Shown here: positions 15,277 through 24,786 of the stretch, piece by piece | How positions within the stretch are numbered: position 1 is the stretch's first letter | Layout: every line of letters begins with the position of its first letter | Assembly (NCBI GenBank): GCA_003222895.1 | Contig: QHXI01000068.1 | Location: 1-43,427, forward strand | DNA from: Acidobacteriota bacterium | GTDB taxonomy: Bacteria > Acidobacteriota > Blastocatellia > Pyrinomonadales > Pyrinomonadaceae | Direction of reading: 5' to 3' | Length of the DNA stretch: 43,427 bases | Notes under the pieces: model-generated | What the model was told of the DNA's origin: nothing | Seen by the model: only the letters and a program-made list of their open reading frames with translations | Databases searched by the model: none | Translations under genes and position numbers: made by a program

Positions 15277-17865
15277 TTAATTTGCCGGCGTCTCTTCGCT
15301 CTCCTCTTCGCTCGCCGCCTCAACCAATGACGCGCTCGTGACGATGTCGCCCGCGTCGGTTTTGATCAAGCGGACGCCCTGAGCGCTGCGTCCGGTCTTG
15401 CGAATGTTGTCGGCTTCCAGACGAATCAATTTCGCTTGCTGCGTGATGATCATGATTTCCGATTCTTCATCCACCGGAAACACCGCAACGACTTTGCCGG
15501 TTTTTTCCGTCGTCTTCATGTTGATGACCCCTTTGCCGCCGCGCGATTGCAGACGATAGATTGAAATCGGCGTCTGCTTGCCGTAACCCTGCTCGGAAAC
15601 CGAAAGCATCTTTTCCGAATCGTCGGCTGAAACCGCGCACAGCGACACGACGAAATCGTCTTTGCGAAGATCGATGCCACGCGTGCCGCGGGTGGCGCGT
15701 CCCATCGGGCGCGCGTTCTTTTCGTCAAACCGGATCGCAAAGCCGTTATGCGTCGCGATAAAGATTCGCTTCGTGCCATCGGTCAGAACCACGTCAAGCA
15801 GTTCGTCGCCTTCATCGATATTGATCGCGATGATCCCGTTCGAGCGAATGTTCTGAAAGTCCGACAGCGCGGTTTTCTTGATTACGCCTTTTTTCGTGAC
15901 CATGAGAACGTAGCGGCCTTCGGAGAATTCCCGCACCGGAACCACACCCGCGAGTTTCCGTTCAGAAGGAATCTGGATCAGATTCACGATTGCTTTGCCG
16001 CGCGATGCTGCCGCCGCATCGGGAACTTCGTGCACCTTCATTTTGTAAACCAGCCCGTCGTCGGTAAAGACCATCAGGTAAGCATGCGTCGAAGCGATGA
16101 AGAGGTGCTCGACGAAATCTTCGTTCTTGGCCATCGCGCCAAAACGGCCCTTGCCGCCGCGGCCCTGGCGTGAATAAGTCGTCACCGGCGTGCGCTTGAT
16201 GTAGCCACTTTTGGTGACGGTGATTGCCACGTCTTCGTCGGCGATCAAATCTTCGATCGTGTATTCCGTGCCCAGGTCGGTGATTTCCGTTCGGCGCGCA
16301 TCGCCGAACTGCTCTCTTACTTCTTCCAACTCTTTGACGATCACGCCGCGCAGGGATTGCTCGTTGGCAAGAATCTCTTCGAGTTCGGCGATCAGCTTGA
16401 TGATCGATTCGTATTCGTCGATGATCTTCTGACGCTCGAGCGCTGATATGCGGCGCAACTGCAAATCCAGAATGGCTTGGGCTTGAATCTCAGAAAGTGC
16501 GAGTTGAGCCATCGCCTTCTTTAGCTCCTTGACCCTCAGTTTTTCTGGCTGGTCCGACTTTGTGACATTCCGAGCATTTTCAGGAAAGAATCCTTTCCAC
16601 TTCTTGACTTCGTCCATTGAATCCGTTTGGCCAGTCAACCACTGCCGCGCTTCATCCACTGAACGTGAGTTACGGATTGCGGTAACTATGTGATCGAGCG
16701 CATCGATCGCTTTCGTCAAACCTTCCAACACGTGTGCGCGCGCGCGGGCTTTGCGTAGTTCGTATTCGGTTCGCCGGCGGACGACTTCGCGACGAAAGTC
16801 GATGAAGGCTTCGAGCATCTGCTTGAGCGTCAAAACGCGCGGCTGGCCGTTGACGATTGCGAGGTTGATCACGCCAAAGCTGGATTGCATCGGCGTCAAC
16901 TTAAACAGCTTGTTGAGAACGACTTGTGGAACTGCGTCGCGCTTCAACTCGACGACAATCCGCATGCCTTGACGATCGGATTCGTCACGCACTTCGGAAA
17001 TACCTTCAAGCTTCTTTTCGTTGGCGAGCTCGGCGATGCGCTCGATCAGTTTGGCTTTGTTAACCTGGAAAGGGATCTCGGTGATGATGACCGCGTCGCG
17101 TTCATGCGAGCCGCGTCCGATGCGATCAATCGTGGCTCTGGCCCGCATCTGCAAAATGCCGCGGCCCGTCAGGTAGGAATTCTTGATCTCCTCGCGACCG
17201 CAGAGAAATCCTCCGGTGGGAAAGTCCGGACCTTTGACAATCTTCAGCAGCTTCTCCGGCTTGATCTCGGGCTCGCGTATCACCGCGATCGTGGCGTCAA
17301 TAATTTCAGTGATGTTGTGTGGCGGAATCTTTGTCGCCATGCCGACCGCGATTCCATCCGATCCATTAATCAAAAGCGTTGGGATTCGCGCCGGCAGAAC
17401 GGTTGGCTCGCTTAATGATTCGTCGTAGTTCGGCTGAAAAGTAACGGTCTCTTTTTCAATGTCGGCGAGAATTTCAGTCGCCAGGCGGGCCATGCGCACT
17501 TCCGTATAACGCATAGCGGCCGGCGCGTCGCCGTCGACCGATCCGAAATTTCCCTGGCCGTCGATCAGCGGATAGCGCATCGAAAAGTCCTGCGCCATGC
17601 GCACGATGGTATCGTAGACAGCCGTGTCGCCGTGCGGGTGATATTTACCGATGACGTCGCCAACGACGCGCGCGCTTTTCTTGTAAGCTTTATTGTAAGC
17701 GTTGCCGAGTTCATTCATCGCCCAGAGCACACGGCGGTGCACGGGCTTCAATCCATCGCGCACGTCGGGCAGCGCGCGACCGATGATCACAGACATCGCA
17801 TAGTCCAGATATGACCGCCGCATCTCGTCTTCAATACTGATGTGTTGTCGTTCCAATGTTTCCAT
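15277..17865 (-). CDS. gyrA: DNA gyrase subunit A
   Basis: The 862-residue protein is a full-length GyrA, the breakage-reunion subunit that introduces negative supercoils with GyrB. The catalytic tyrosine is Tyr120 in AAMRYTE. The quinolone-resistance-determining region reads [12 protein letters not shown], with Thr81 where E. coli has Ser83 and Asp85 where it has Asp87. The C-terminal beta-pinwheel has a GyrA box in SRGGKGVIN. It ends in an acidic tail ([10 protein letters not shown]). A GGAAAGG ribosome site precedes ATG 17865. It is on the opposite strand from gyrB and about 17 kb away, so the subunits are not co-transcribed. The leader contains a strong hairpin (17922-17940). Confidence 0.98.
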   Translation of the reverse strand: METLERQHISIEDEMRRSYLDYAMSVIIGRALPDVRDGLKPVHRRVLWAMNELGNAYNKAYKKSARVVGDVIGKYHPHGDTAVYDTIVRMAQDFSMRYPLIDGQGNFGSVDGDAPAAMRYTEVRMARLATEILADIEKETVTFQPNYDESLSEPTVLPARIPTLLINGSDGIAVGMATKIPPHNITEIIDATIAVIREPEIKPEKLLKIVKGPDFPTGGFLCGREEIKNSYLTGRGILQMRARATIDRIGRGSHERDAVIITEIPFQVNKAKLIERIAELANEKKLEGISEVRDESDRQGMRIVVELKRDAVPQVVLNKLFKLTPMQSSFGVINLAIVNGQPRVLTLKQMLEAFIDFRREVVRRRTEYELRKARARAHVLEGLTKAIDALDHIVTAIRNSRSVDEARQWLTGQTDSMDEVKKWKGFFPENARNVTKSDQPEKLRVKELKKAMAQLALSEIQAQAILDLQLRRISALERQKIIDEYESIIKLIAELEEILANEQSLRGVIVKELEEVREQFGDARRTEITDLGTEYTIEDLIADEDVAITVTKSGYIKRTPVTTYSRQGRGGKGRFGAMAKNEDFVEHLFIASTHAYLMVFTDDGLVYKMKVHEVPDAAAASRGKAIVNLIQIPSERKLAGVVPVREFSEGRYVLMVTKKGVIKKTALSDFQNIRSNGIIAINIDEGDELLDVVLTDGTKRIFIATHNGFAIRFDEKNARPMGRATRGTRGIDLRKDDFVVSLCAVSADDSEKMLSVSEQGYGKQTPISIYRLQSRGGKGVINMKTTEKTGKVVAVFPVDEESEIMIITQQAKLIRLEADNIRKTGRSAQGVRLIKTDAGDIVTSASLVEAASEEESEETPAN

Positions 17866-17921
17866 TAATCAAACCTTTCCGATAAAATCCGAGTTGTTCC
17901 GGCGCACAAATCCATTTGAAG

Positions 17922-17945
17922 TCGGTAAGTTGTTTACCGATTTTT
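17922..17945 (+). terminator. terminator-like hairpin in the gyrA upstream region
   Basis: TCGGTAA (17922-17928) pairs perfectly with TTACCGA (17934-17940) around GTTGT, followed by TTTTT. It reads as an intrinsic terminator on the plus strand, where it could stop antisense transcription coming out of gyrA. On the minus strand the same palindrome lies in the gyrA leader, 57 bases before the start, and could be an operator. Confidence 0.5.
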
Positions 17946-18139
17946 CTGGCGCGAATTTTTGATTGCGGTGGATAATTGTGCTTCGCGGCAGCCGTAATTC
18001 ATGCGGTCAATTTCGAATGGTTATTTTACCTCGAAAGCGGCCTTGCGGCAAACTCAAAAATCGCAAATTCGCCAATAAATTTGAACTTCAGACGAGATTT
18101 TGAGACTTGCCTTAATGCGCACTTGAGAAACGATTTCCG

Positions 18140-18889
18140 ATGGTCGATAGGTCTGCAAATCAGAAAGAGAAGTCCCGCCGTTTGCGCGAGCGAATCGCGC
18201 TGTCGCTGCCGGTGCGCGTGTATTGCCGCGAGAGCAAAGATCGCGAATGGAATGAAGTCTCCCGTTTGGTTGATATCACCCCATTTGGCGCGCGTGTACG
18301 TCTAAAACGACCGATCGAGATCGGGCGACTGCTGTTGCTCGTATCAGCAATGCCGCGCCAGCTCCGCTGTTTTGATCACGTCGAAGATCAATATCGTGTC
18401 TGGTCTCTGGTAAGGAATTTGAAGTTGGTCGATCCAGAAAGTCATAAAGGCGCGCTGGTCGAAATCGGTTTGGCGTTTGTCGGCAAGCGTCCCCCGCAGT
18501 CGTACACGAACGATCCGGGCGCGCGTTACGCAATCGCCAAGTCGATTGGCAAAGCTGGATTCTGGCCGGTCCAGGAAGATTCTGATGAAGTCGTGACCGA
18601 ACTGTCGGGCGATAAACGCGACGCGACACGTCACCACATTCCCGTGGAAGTAGAAATCGAACCGATTGGCGATGAGGGTGAGATTCTGCCGAGCGAGACT
18701 ACTGTGACTGAAAACATCAGCGAGCACGGCGCCGCAGTCTTTACGACGCTCGATGTCCCGCGCGGGCGGTTCGTCAAAGTCAGCAAACCGAACACGCAAT
18801 TACTCGCCATCGTGCGCCATCGAAGCGTCGCGCCGAACGGAATCGCGCGACTACATCTGGAATTTGTGGGCGGCGATTGGCCCCTGTGA
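18140..18889 (+). CDS. tandem PilZ-domain protein (249 aa)
   Basis: Two PilZ-like domains lie in series. The first (about 12-112) has LRERIALSLPVRVY and DITPFGARV, a weakened form of the c-di-GMP motif. The second (about 155-245) has the full pair: RDATR (RxxxR) at KRDATRHHIPVEVEIE, and NISEHG (NxSxxG). PilZ proteins bind cyclic di-GMP and alter motility, secretion or polysaccharide synthesis, so the second domain is the likely binding site. No effector or membrane segment is fused. The start lacks a clear ribosome site. The gene is divergent from gyrA, with 274 bases between them. Confidence 0.8.
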   Translation: MVDRSANQKEKSRRLRERIALSLPVRVYCRESKDREWNEVSRLVDITPFGARVRLKRPIEIGRLLLLVSAMPRQLRCFDHVEDQYRVWSLVRNLKLVDPESHKGALVEIGLAFVGKRPPQSYTNDPGARYAIAKSIGKAGFWPVQEDSDEVVTELSGDKRDATRHHIPVEVEIEPIGDEGEILPSETTVTENISEHGAAVFTTLDVPRGRFVKVSKPNTQLLAIVRHRSVAPNGIARLHLEFVGGDWPL

Positions 18890-18963
18890 GGTCTGCTCAT
18901 CGTCATAGTCCAATCTGCGTCATCTAAAATCTCTATGGGGAAACACAAGATCGCTTGGTTCCA

Positions 18964-19497
18964 ATGAACGTTCTCGAGACCGATCGCCTAATCCTCCGTC
19001 ATCTAAATGGTGACGATGCTGAGTTCATTTTCGAACTCGTAAACGATCCGTCGTTCATTCGCTTCATCGGCGACAAGGGCGTGCGCACGTTGGATGACGC
19101 ACGCAACTATATTCTGAAAGGACCGGTCGCGAGCTATGAAAAATTCGGCTTCGGTTTGTTCGCGACGGAATTGAAAGACGGGAACGTATCGATCGGCATG
19201 TGCGGAATCTTGAAGCGCGAAACACTGCCGCATGCGGACATCGGGTTTGCTTTTCTGCCGCGCTATTGGAAGCAAGGGTACGCGTTTGAAGCTGCCGCAG
19301 CGGTCATGAAATACGCGCGCGAAGATTTGGGAATGGATCAAGTGCTCGCGATTACTACGCCTGATAACGAGGCGTCAGGTAAGCTGCTGGAAAAAATTGG
19401 TTTGCGTTTCGACCGGCTGATCGAATTGTCGGAAGATGCGCCGGCAGCGAAGCTGTTTACGAGCGAGGGCAAAAGTGAAACGAAGATCGGAAAATAG
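18964..19497 (+). CDS. GNAT acetyltransferase, RimJ/RimL type
   Basis: The 177-residue protein has the RimJ/RimL-type layout: [22 protein letters not shown] at the N-terminus, [38 protein letters not shown] (strand 4 and the acetyl-CoA loop, here QGYAFE), and [19 protein letters not shown] at the C-terminus. It should transfer an acetyl group from acetyl-CoA to an unknown amine. ATG 18964 aligns with family starts; an upstream TTG at 18955 would add three residues. Its 3' end overlaps the YjbR gene by 23 bases. Confidence 0.88.
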   Translation: MNVLETDRLILRHLNGDDAEFIFELVNDPSFIRFIGDKGVRTLDDARNYILKGPVASYEKFGFGLFATELKDGNVSIGMCGILKRETLPHADIGFAFLPRYWKQGYAFEAAAAVMKYAREDLGMDQVLAITTPDNEASGKLLEKIGLRFDRLIELSEDAPAAKLFTSEGKSETKIGK

Positions 19498-19873
19498 CAG
19501 CGAACTTCAGATTGAGCGAGTCAGGCGAATCTGCCTCGCGTTGCCCGGCACATGGGAAAAGATCTCTCATGGCGAGCCGACGTGGTTTGTCGACAAGAAA
19601 GTCTTCGCGATGTTTTCAAACAATCATCACAGTGACGGACATATCGCGGTGACGCTGCCGGCCGCAATCGGCGTCCAGGAAGCTCTGATCAAGAAATCGC
19701 CAAAGAAATTTTATCGGCCGCCGTATGTCGGCGTCCGCGGCTGGATAGGCGTTGACGTCGATCGGGTGAGCGACAAAGAATTGCGCGGGCACATCGAAGA
19801 GGCCTGGCGATTGATCGCGCCGAAGAAATTGCAGCACGGAGAACTCGCGAGCAATAGCGAGCGGCTTCATTAA
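19475..19873 (+). CDS. YjbR/MmcQ family protein
   Basis: The 132-residue protein has the YjbR/MmcQ signature: [31 protein letters not shown], then [18 protein letters not shown] and [14 protein letters not shown]. The fold resembles CyaY and is often annotated as DNA-binding, without firm function. I chose GTG 19475, which has GAGGG 6 bases upstream inside the end of the GNAT gene; a more upstream ATG at 19436 would give unnatural Arg-rich sequence. The two genes are probably co-transcribed. Confidence 0.85.
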   Translation: MKRRSENSSELQIERVRRICLALPGTWEKISHGEPTWFVDKKVFAMFSNNHHSDGHIAVTLPAAIGVQEALIKKSPKKFYRPPYVGVRGWIGVDVDRVSDKELRGHIEEAWRLIAPKKLQHGELASNSERLH

Positions 19874-19906
19874 CTGATCGTACTGGATTACACACCGGAG
19901 GCTGAG

Positions 19907-20365
19907 ATGAATCGAGAGGATCAATTCATTCCACACTTAATCGTCAACGACGGCATGGCGGCGCTGAAATTCTATAAAGAAGTGTTTGGCGCTGAAGAAG
20001 GACACAATATGATGGCGCCAGACGGCAAACGTCTGATGCACGGTGAACTCATGCTCGACGGTCACAAGTTTTTTGTCAGCGACGAGTTTACTCGCGAGGA
20101 AGGCGGCAATTGTCAGACGCCGCAAAATCTTGGCGGTACCTGCGTGCGGATTACCTTACAAACGGACGATGCTGATGCGGTGGTCGAGCGCGCGGTCGCG
20201 CACGGCGCGAACGTTTTGATGCCGGTGCAGGACATGTTCTGGGGCGCGCGCTACGGACAGATTCTGGATCCGTTTGGTCACAACTGGGGCATTAATCAAC
20301 AGTTGAAAGAACAGACAGAACAAGAAACTGAAAAAGCCGCGGAAGAATTTTTCACGAAGCGATAG
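19907..20365 (+). CDS. VOC/glyoxalase-fold protein, PhnB-like
   Basis: The 152-residue protein belongs to the PhnB-like branch of the vicinal-oxygen-chelate superfamily: IPHLIVNDGMAALKFYKEVFGAEE, MHGELMLDGHKFFVSDEF, and the closing WGARYGQILDPFGHNWGINQ. The final FGHxW pattern and paired beta-alpha-beta-beta-beta units are typical. The substrate is unknown. The C-terminus is a charged helix (QTEQETEKAAEEFF). GGAGG lies upstream of ATG 19907, and the gene continues the GNAT-YjbR cluster 33 bases later. Confidence 0.88.
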   Translation: MNREDQFIPHLIVNDGMAALKFYKEVFGAEEGHNMMAPDGKRLMHGELMLDGHKFFVSDEFTREEGGNCQTPQNLGGTCVRITLQTDDADAVVERAVAHGANVLMPVQDMFWGARYGQILDPFGHNWGINQQLKEQTEQETEKAAEEFFTKR

Positions 20366-20379
20366 GAGATCTGTTCTCG

Positions 20380-21189
20380 TTATCGCGCGGCGCTGAAAAT
20401 CAATGCCTGCATGCGCGCGCGTACCGGCGCGTCACCGAACTTGGCGACGACTGCTTCAAACACTGCCGCCTCGATTTCCGGAATCATTTCTTCGTTCCTG
20501 TCACGGATCGAGTTGATTATCGGATTGCCGTGGATCAATCCCCGCGTCAGATCGCGTGCTGACGCGGCCTTCGACTCAAGCGGCAACAAAGTGAAGTCAA
20601 TCTCTTTGAATCCTGAATCGGTCAACAGAGATTCTATCGCGCTGCGATCGTGAAGCGAAAAAGGAATCTGGTAGAAATCAGGCGGATTGTCGTCGAAAAA
20701 TTTGGCGATCGTTTCATGCGCGATTCGCGCAAAATCGTTTTGCTCGATCGCATCCCAGACATTGAAGACAATTTTTCCGCCGGGCTTCATCACTCGATGC
20801 GCCTCTCGTAGCGCCTGCCCTTTGTCCGGGACAAACATCAATCCGAATTGACAAAGGACGGCGTCAAACGATCGTTCTGAAAACGGCAACTCAGTCGCGT
20901 CAGCTTGTCTCCATTCCAAGTTTTCGCCGTCTTTGTATTTCCGCGACGCGTAATTCAGCATCGCTTCGTTCAAATCGGTGGCGACTAATTTCGTCGATCC
21001 AGCCAGACGCTCGCGCAGACGTCGCGTGACTATGCCGGTGCCGCACGCCAGTTCCAGCACCGTACTGCCCGCCGGCACGTTAACGCGCGCGACTAAATCC
21101 GCGGCGTAAGGTTCGAACAATGTAGGTCCGAGATAGCGATCGTAGTTCTCGGGAATCGATCCGACGAAAGCTACGTTGTCAGCTTGCAT
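20380..21189 (-). CDS. class I SAM-dependent methyltransferase
   Basis: The 269-residue protein has a Rossmann-type methyltransferase core: VLELACGTGIVTRRL (motif I), KLVATDLNEAMLNYAS (acidic residue for the ribose), WRQADATELPFSERSFDAVLCQFGLMFV (motifs II/III) and LREAHRVMKPGGKIVFNVWD. It most resembles UbiE-like small-molecule methyltransferases; the acceptor is unknown. GAGGAT lies 10 bases before ATG 21189. It is divergent from the isocitrate-lyase-like gene and converges with the VOC gene, 14 bases apart. Confidence 0.9.
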   Translation of the reverse strand: MQADNVAFVGSIPENYDRYLGPTLFEPYAADLVARVNVPAGSTVLELACGTGIVTRRLRERLAGSTKLVATDLNEAMLNYASRKYKDGENLEWRQADATELPFSERSFDAVLCQFGLMFVPDKGQALREAHRVMKPGGKIVFNVWDAIEQNDFARIAHETIAKFFDDNPPDFYQIPFSLHDRSAIESLLTDSGFKEIDFTLLPLESKAASARDLTRGLIHGNPIINSIRDRNEEMIPEIEAAVFEAVVAKFGDAPVRARMQALIFSAAR

Positions 21190-21267
21190 AGTCCAAGATC
21201 CTCATCAACTATTAGCAGCGATCCATACGGCGAGGATTTTATCGCGTTACGTTTCACGATAACATCT

Positions 21268-21296
21268 TTGACCTGTCTTACCGATAGACATTAAAT
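21268..21296 (+). promoter_or_regulatory. promoter with palindromic spacer upstream of the isocitrate-lyase-like gene
   Basis: TTGACC (21268-21273) and TTAAAT (21291-21296) are separated by 17 bases. The spacer TGTCTTACCGATAGACA is itself a hyphenated palindrome (TGTCT-N7-AGACA), a placement typical of repressor operators. The predicted transcription start near 21303 rules out the TTG at 21297 and supports ATG 21324. Confidence 0.55.
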
Positions 21297-21323
21297 TTGG
21301 CAACAGATTTGCTCAAGAACATC

Positions 21324-22169
21324 ATGAACGAAAAGTCATCTGCCATTGAAAAGTTTCGCGAGCTGCACGAGTCCGGCTGTTTCGTGCTGCCAAATCCGTG
21401 GGACGCGGGCTCAGCCATTTATCTCGAGCACCTCGGCTTCAAAGCAGTCGCGACAACTTCAGCAGGTTTCGCTTTCTCAAAAGGATTACCCGACGGAGCC
21501 GCGTTTGTTTCACGCGACATGATGCTCGAACACTTCCGCGAAATCAGCGCAGCGACATCGTTGCCAGTCAACGCAGATTTTCAAAACGGCTATGCTGATG
21601 ATTCTGAAAATGTCGCAGCAAATGTGAAGCTCTGTATCGCCACCGGCGTTGCGGGCTTCTCGATCGAAGATAACTCAGGACAAGGCGACAATCCGCTCTA
21701 TGATTTCGATCTGGCAGTCGAGCGCGTCAAGGCCGCGCGGGCGGCAATCGACTCTTCAAACTCCCGTGTCGTTCTCACTGCTCGCTGCGAAGCATTCCTG
21801 GTCGGCGATGCTAATCCGCTGCGCACCTCAATCGATCGACTCGTCGCATTTGCAGATGCCGGCGCCGATTGTCTCTACGCTCCAGGTGCGACCACGGCTG
21901 ATGAGAACGCGCAGATCGTCAAGGCTGTAGCGCCGAAACCGGTGAATGTTTTGATCTCTTCAAACAATTGCGATCTAACTTTGGCGCAACTCGCCGATCT
22001 CGGAGCGCGTCGCATTTCAGTTGGCGGTGCGTTGGCGCGCGCGGCCTGGGGCGGCTTTCTTCGCGCCGCAAAAGAAATCAAGGACCTCGGATCGTTTGCA
22101 GCATTCGCCGATGCAACTCCGTTTGGCGAATTGCACGGCCTCTTTCTCAAGCGCTCATCGACTGAATAG
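21324..22169 (+). CDS. isocitrate lyase/PEP mutase superfamily protein
   Basis: The 281-residue protein has the PEP mutase/isocitrate lyase TIM-barrel pattern: FVLPNPWDAGSAIYLEHLGFKAVATTSAG, LPVNADFQNGYADD (metal-binding acidic strand), GVAGFSIEDN, VVLTARCEAF, and DAGADCLYAPGATT. It belongs to the group of bacterial C-C or C-P bond lyases of broad or unknown substrate, such as oxaloacetate decarboxylase-like or carboxyvinyl-phosphonate mutase-like enzymes. The isocitrate-lyase KKCGH motif is absent. ATG 21324 is preferred over TTG 21297, which would lie within the promoter. Confidence 0.87.
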   Translation: MNEKSSAIEKFRELHESGCFVLPNPWDAGSAIYLEHLGFKAVATTSAGFAFSKGLPDGAAFVSRDMMLEHFREISAATSLPVNADFQNGYADDSENVAANVKLCIATGVAGFSIEDNSGQGDNPLYDFDLAVERVKAARAAIDSSNSRVVLTARCEAFLVGDANPLRTSIDRLVAFADAGADCLYAPGATTADENAQIVKAVAPKPVNVLISSNNCDLTLAQLADLGARRISVGGALARAAWGGFLRAAKEIKDLGSFAAFADATPFGELHGLFLKRSSTE

Positions 22170-22290
22170 CCAGGTAATTTCCCCCTTTTTGCTGGCAAAC
22201 CTCACCCTGCGACAACGCATCGGAGTATCACCTCTGTCTCTTCCCGAAGTGATTTGATAATCCTGGTGGAAATCTGAAAGAATCAGCGCA

Positions 22291-23547
22291 ATGAAGAACC
22301 GAATAGTCGCCCCGATTTTTACTCTTTCTATCGCGGCATTGTTTGCAGTCATGGTCGCCGCCCCGTTCATGCCGGCGCAGGCTCAATCGACTCGCCCCCG
22401 TCGCGTGAAACCGGCACCATCTCCAACGCCCGATTCATTGTTGGGGCCGGAACCGAAACCTTCGCCCGTTGCGAACAACAACGCGCCGCTGCTCGACGTG
22501 AAACCAACAAAGCCCGTCGGCAACGCGCCCGTTTCGACCGACACGACACATGCCTTTCAACTGTTTCAGCGGAAGCAATACGACGCCGCGGCGAAGGAAG
22601 CGAAAGAAATCGCGGCGAGCGATCCGGGCAATGCCGAAGCATGGAAGCTCGCTGGATTTTCTGAGTTCTATCTGAAGCGATACCACGACGCGGCGGATGA
22701 TTTGCAGAAGGCGCTCGACCTACAGCGCCGCGCCAGTCAGGAAGATCCGCACACGGTTGATGCGCTCGCTGAGAGTTACACCTTGGCGGAAAAATTCGAC
22801 CGCGCGTTGCCATTGTTGGTGACGATCACGACGCGACCCGGCGCGACTCCCGACGCTCAGTTTCTCTATTATCGCGGGCTGTCCGAATTCAAAACCGGGA
22901 AGGCGGAAGCCGCCGAAAAGACTTTCAACGCAGCCGTCAAAGCAAATCCGAAAGACGCCGCGGCGCTTTTGTACCTGGGCCAGATCGCTTTAGCGCGAAA
23001 AGATGTCGACACCGCGATCGCCACTCTGAATCGCGCGACGACCAACGATCCGAAACTTGCCTCCGCTTGGTTTCTTCTGACTTCAGCTTATCTGCGACGC
23101 GCGACGTCAGCTACTGACGAGTCCAAAGCCAGCGCTGACTATCTCGGCGCGGTGCGCACTGGTGAAGCGTTGACGCGCCTGCGTTCTGACGAAGAGGCGC
23201 TGGGTCTCTACGCTCGTGCCTTGATCGGATCGCAGCAATACGCGCGCGCAGCGACTGTGCTCGAAAAGTCCGCCAGCAGCGACAGCGTTTCCGGCATCAC
23301 CCTTTACTTGCTCGGCCTTTCGTATTCACGCGCGAACAATTTTCCGAAGGCAATTACTACTTTGGAAAGAGCGATCGCGAAAACACCGAACGACGTGAAC
23401 TCGTATCGAGAACTCGGATACGACTACGAAAAGACGAAACAATACGCAAAGGCATTTACGACTTATCAGAAAGCGCTCACGGTCACGCCCGACGATGCGG
23501 ACTTCAAGGAAGCTTTGGAGCGCGTGCGACCCTTTGCAAAAACGTGA
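22291..23547 (+). CDS. exported TPR protein (418 aa)
   Basis: A signal peptide (MKNRIVAPIFTLSIAALFAVMVAAPFMPAQAQ, split here as residues 1-32) is followed by a Pro-rich stretch (about 33-80). Tetratricopeptide repeats run to the C-terminus, for example AEAWKLAGFSEFYLKRYHDA, AAALLYLGQIALARKDVDTA and SYRELGYDYEKTKQYAKA. The protein is probably periplasmic or outer-membrane associated and acts as a scaffold. It heads a run of three exported proteins in one direction, with only 21 bases before the next gene. Confidence 0.82.
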   Translation: MKNRIVAPIFTLSIAALFAVMVAAPFMPAQAQSTRPRRVKPAPSPTPDSLLGPEPKPSPVANNNAPLLDVKPTKPVGNAPVSTDTTHAFQLFQRKQYDAAAKEAKEIAASDPGNAEAWKLAGFSEFYLKRYHDAADDLQKALDLQRRASQEDPHTVDALAESYTLAEKFDRALPLLVTITTRPGATPDAQFLYYRGLSEFKTGKAEAAEKTFNAAVKANPKDAAALLYLGQIALARKDVDTAIATLNRATTNDPKLASAWFLLTSAYLRRATSATDESKASADYLGAVRTGEALTRLRSDEEALGLYARALIGSQQYARAATVLEKSASSDSVSGITLYLLGLSYSRANNFPKAITTLERAIAKTPNDVNSYRELGYDYEKTKQYAKAFTTYQKALTVTPDDADFKEALERVRPFAKT

Positions 23548-23568
23548 GCCTCGATTAGCATCATCCCG

Positions 23569-24057
23569 ATGAACATACCGATTTTCTTTCGTCATTGCGT
23601 AATAACGAGCGCGGTTGTCTTCGCAATTTTCTCAGCGACATTTCAAGTCAAGGCTGCTTCATGGAACGGGATTGAACCGTTCAAGTCACGTCGCGCGGAC
23701 GTGGTTAAGATATTGGGTCAGCCGGTTAGCGAAAGTGCAGACGGCACCATGCGCTTCGGCGTGATGGGCGGTTCGGTGCAAGTCACCTTCGTCAACGAAA
23801 AATTTGTTGCGTCTAAGAAGCTGCGGCCGGACCTCGCGGGAACAGTGCTGGAGATCGTCTTGCAGCACGATCATTCTTCCGATACGCCTGAATCGCTGAA
23901 GCTCGGAAGCAGCCGTTCGATCACGCGCGACGAAACACAATCGTCTTTGATCTTTCGAAATCCGAAGGACGGTATCGCGTACACGTTTCAACAGGGCACT
24001 CTGCGCACGACTCGTTACACGTTCGCGGACGGACAACTGACGCGGGCGCGACGCTAA
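23569..24057 (+). CDS. exported hypothetical protein (162 aa)
   Basis: A signal peptide (residues 1-30, ending FQVKAAS) leads into a beta-rich domain: WNGIEPFKSRRADVVKILGQPV, MGGSVQVTFVN, GTVLEIVLQHDHSS, GIAYTFQQGTLRTTRYTF. The phrase RADVVKILGQPV resembles the short lipoprotein-type modules in which a protein measures or modulates outer-membrane complexes (SmpA/BamE-like start), but the resemblance is loose. I do not recognise the family. The stop lies 21 bases after the TPR gene's downstream gap, suggesting one operon. Confidence 0.65.
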   Translation: MNIPIFFRHCVITSAVVFAIFSATFQVKAASWNGIEPFKSRRADVVKILGQPVSESADGTMRFGVMGGSVQVTFVNEKFVASKKLRPDLAGTVLEIVLQHDHSSDTPESLKLGSSRSITRDETQSSLIFRNPKDGIAYTFQQGTLRTTRYTFADGQLTRARR

Positions 24058-24147
24058 TTCGTCCATCTGTTGGCAACCGATTCGCGCCTAGCCGCGTCTT
24101 TCATTCACCAAGTTGGCCGAATTCACCCATTCACGGAGGCTTATCCC

Positions 24148-24702
24148 ATGTTCAAAACTCTAAAATCCACGGCAGTGGTCGCGCTGACATTGGCGATCGC
24201 CGTCGGCATCCTGGCCCAAAGACCACGGACGGCCACTCAGGATTCCTCGAGTGATTCGTCGAGCATGCCCACGCCTCCGGCCGCGCCGGCAACTGTCAAA
24301 GCGAAGTACGAGGGCGGTGTTTTCGGATACCCGAAGAAGGCCGACGGTACGCTCAACTTTGAAGACTCGAACGAGCGACTCGTTTTCAAGAACGACCAGC
24401 AGAAGGAACTTTTTCCTATTCCTTACAAGGCGATCACTGGCGCTTACGGCGATACGCATGCGGTTCGACCGAAGGCCGCGACGATCGGCAGCGTTGTGCC
24501 TTACTTCGGCATGCCCATCGGAATGATCAAAACCAAAGTCCGATACCTGACCGTTCAATACAGTGACCCTGACAGCAACGTATCCGGCGTAACCAGTTTC
24601 CGCCTGGACAACAAAGACATCCTCGATTCGGTCCTTTACACGTTGGCCCAGAAGGCCGGTTTGACGCGGCGCGGCGAGGTGTACGTTCGTAAGAAAACCT
24701 AG
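24148..24702 (+). CDS. exported hypothetical protein (184 aa)
   Basis: ATG 24148 has GGAGG at the right distance; the longer open frame from 24070 has no signal. Residues 1-23 are a signal peptide (MFKTLKSTAVVALTLAIAVGILAQ). A Ser/Pro-rich linker follows, then a beta-rich domain: VKAKYEGGVFGYPKKADGTLNFEDSNERLVFKND, LFPIPYKAITGAYGD, and a long stretch ending in LAQKAGLTRRGEVYVRKKT. The pattern looks like a membrane-surface or PH-like fold, as in other acidobacterial secreted proteins. The family is not recognised. Confidence 0.7.
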   Translation: MFKTLKSTAVVALTLAIAVGILAQRPRTATQDSSSDSSSMPTPPAAPATVKAKYEGGVFGYPKKADGTLNFEDSNERLVFKNDQQKELFPIPYKAITGAYGDTHAVRPKAATIGSVVPYFGMPIGMIKTKVRYLTVQYSDPDSNVSGVTSFRLDNKDILDSVLYTLAQKAGLTRRGEVYVRKKT

Positions 24703-24786
24703 ACTCGTTTTCGCTCTGCTCTACTTCATCCTGCCGCATGGTGTGGTCATCCTCACCGCGTTTGCGGTACAATCTCTCACCTGAAA

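Noticed and set aside
15277-17865. Thr81 in GyrA as a quinolone-resistance mutation
   Set aside because: Thr is a natural residue at this position in several phyla, so a single sequence cannot show acquired resistance.
21249-21264. GTTTCACGATAACA, resembling half of a parS site
   Set aside because: Only one half of the palindrome matches, and the centre CACGTG is missing.
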